A stretch of 64,000 bases of DNA, from assembly GCA_039519185.1 (NCBI GenBank), contig CM076850.1:162954974-163018973 (forward strand), in the 5' to 3' direction. Both the position numbers and the translations under genes were made by a program. Shown piece by piece: positions 63,312 to 64,000 of the stretch (positions are counted from its first letter, which is position 1; each line of letters begins with the position of its first letter). Under the pieces are notes generated by a model. It did no database searches and was not told where the DNA came from. It worked only from the letters and a program-made list of their open reading frames with translations. Source of the stretch: Astragalus membranaceus (lineage: Eukaryota; Streptophyta; Magnoliopsida; Fabales; Fabaceae).

Positions 63312-64000
63312 AGATATGGTAAGTTGTGCCCTTTATACCGTGGAAGAGGTTATTAATGAAGAACCAAGGAACTACAATGAAGCTATTAATCACAAGTATA
63401 GTGATAAATGGGTTGTTGCCATGACCGAAGAAATAAATTATTTGGATAAGAACAACACATGGGAACTAGTTCCTAAGCCAAAAGGAGCTAGGGTGGTTGG
63501 TAGCAAGTGGATATTCAAGAGAAAAGAGGGAATTCCGGGAGTTGAAGAATCAAGGTTCAAGGCAAGGTTGGTTGCAAAGGGATACACTCAAAAGGAAGGT
63601 TTGGATTACAACGAAATTTTTTCACCGGTAGTCAAACATTCTTCTATTAGAATCATCTTGTCTATGAATGCTCACCATGACATGGAATTGGAGCAAATGG
63701 ATGTGAAAACCGCATTTCTCCATGGAGACTTGAAGGAAAGTATCTTAATGCAACAACCGGAAGGTTTTGAAGCCAAAGGGAAAGAAGATTGGGTGTGTCA
63801 TCTAAAGAAGTCTCTCTATGGACTCAAACAATCTCCTAGACAATGGTACCTAAGGTTTGACTCTTTCATGACAAAAAATAAGTATGTTAGAAGTAAATTT
63901 GATTGTTGCATTTACTTCAAACATCTATCTCATGATAATGGTATCTACTTGTTATTGTACGTTGATGATATGTTGCTTGCAAGAAAGGGTATGACTTCTA
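63298..64000 (+). pseudogene. Copia reverse transcriptase, truncated by window edge
   Basis: Reads RFGYEDMVSCALYTVEE, then WVVAMTEEINYLDKNNTWEL, VGSKWIFKRKEG, FKARLVAKGYTQKEGLDY, MDVKTAFLHGDLKESI, KKSLYGLKQSPRQWYLRFD and the catalytic LLYVDDMLLA (about 63,952-63,980). No stop up to 64,000. It is the in-frame continuation of Pol if the C-run frameshift is ignored. RNase H and the 3' LTR should follow outside. Confidence 0.9.

Larger units (their letters stand above)
60836..64000 (+). mobile_element. Degenerate Ty1/copia retrotransposon, cut by the right edge
   Basis: PBS TGGTATCAAGAGC at 60854-60866, then gag, protease, integrase and RT in order on the plus strand. At least three lesions: a frameshift and stop between gag and protease (61,630-61,699), a deletion in integrase near 62,652, and a frameshift at a C-run (63290-63295). 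The RT is still open at the window end. Confidence 0.9.

Overview
This window is plant nuclear DNA. It has introns with GT..AG borders, TATA-box promoters, a plant galacturonokinase, a CBF/DREB1 factor, a SAUR gene, and all the main classes of plant transposable element. The repeat style (Stowaway, Tourist and Mutator MITEs, tRNA SINEs, Tat/Athila-like gypsy elements, small chromoviruses) suggests a eudicot, probably a legume. The species is inference from the style only.

Layout. 1-12,624: a minus-strand galacturonokinase (GALAK-like, GHMP kinase) gene. Thirteen exons can be read; the C-terminal exon(s) lie off the left edge. Its ninth intron holds a Stowaway-like MITE (2330-7522) that was itself hit by a 4.9-kb chromovirus-type gypsy element (2362-7255, TSD AAAAT). 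12,625-16,356: intergenic DNA with a fold-back MITE, a Tourist-like MITE, a SINE and a possible small transcription unit. 16,357-16,983: an intronless CBF/DREB1 gene with a promoter. 17,000-24,100: AT-rich intergenic DNA with a Helitron-type 3' end, gene-like exon remnants and a perfect hairpin. 24,114-38,008: a defective Tat/Athila-like LTR element, carrying gag and protease but no RT or integrase, split by a related non-coding LTR element (26,658-32,713, TSD ATCAT). The outer element seems to have landed in the tail of a SINE whose body is at about 38,043-38,235. 39,182-39,889: an LTR-like fragment. 40,566-43,897: a CACTA element carrying spliceable exons copied from a glycosyltransferase-like gene. 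43,971-45,609: MITEs and SINEs. 45,760-50,043: a copia element truncated at its 3' end. 51,690-52,175: an intronless SAUR gene. 53,260-54,130: a 133-bp tandem array. 55,733-56,191: a palindrome-rich MITE. 56,338-59,985: a pair of about 430-bp inverted repeats (MULE-like) that enclose a 2.06-kb Helitron with 12-bp minisatellite clusters. 60,836-64,000: a degenerate copia element running off the right edge.

Only three ordinary host genes are well supported: GALAK, CBF/DREB1 and SAUR. They are unrelated in function (uronic acid salvage, cold/stress transcription, auxin-responsive growth) and do not form a pathway. The rest is layered transposon history, best read from target-site duplications. 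No RNA genes, CRISPR arrays or operon-like clusters were seen.
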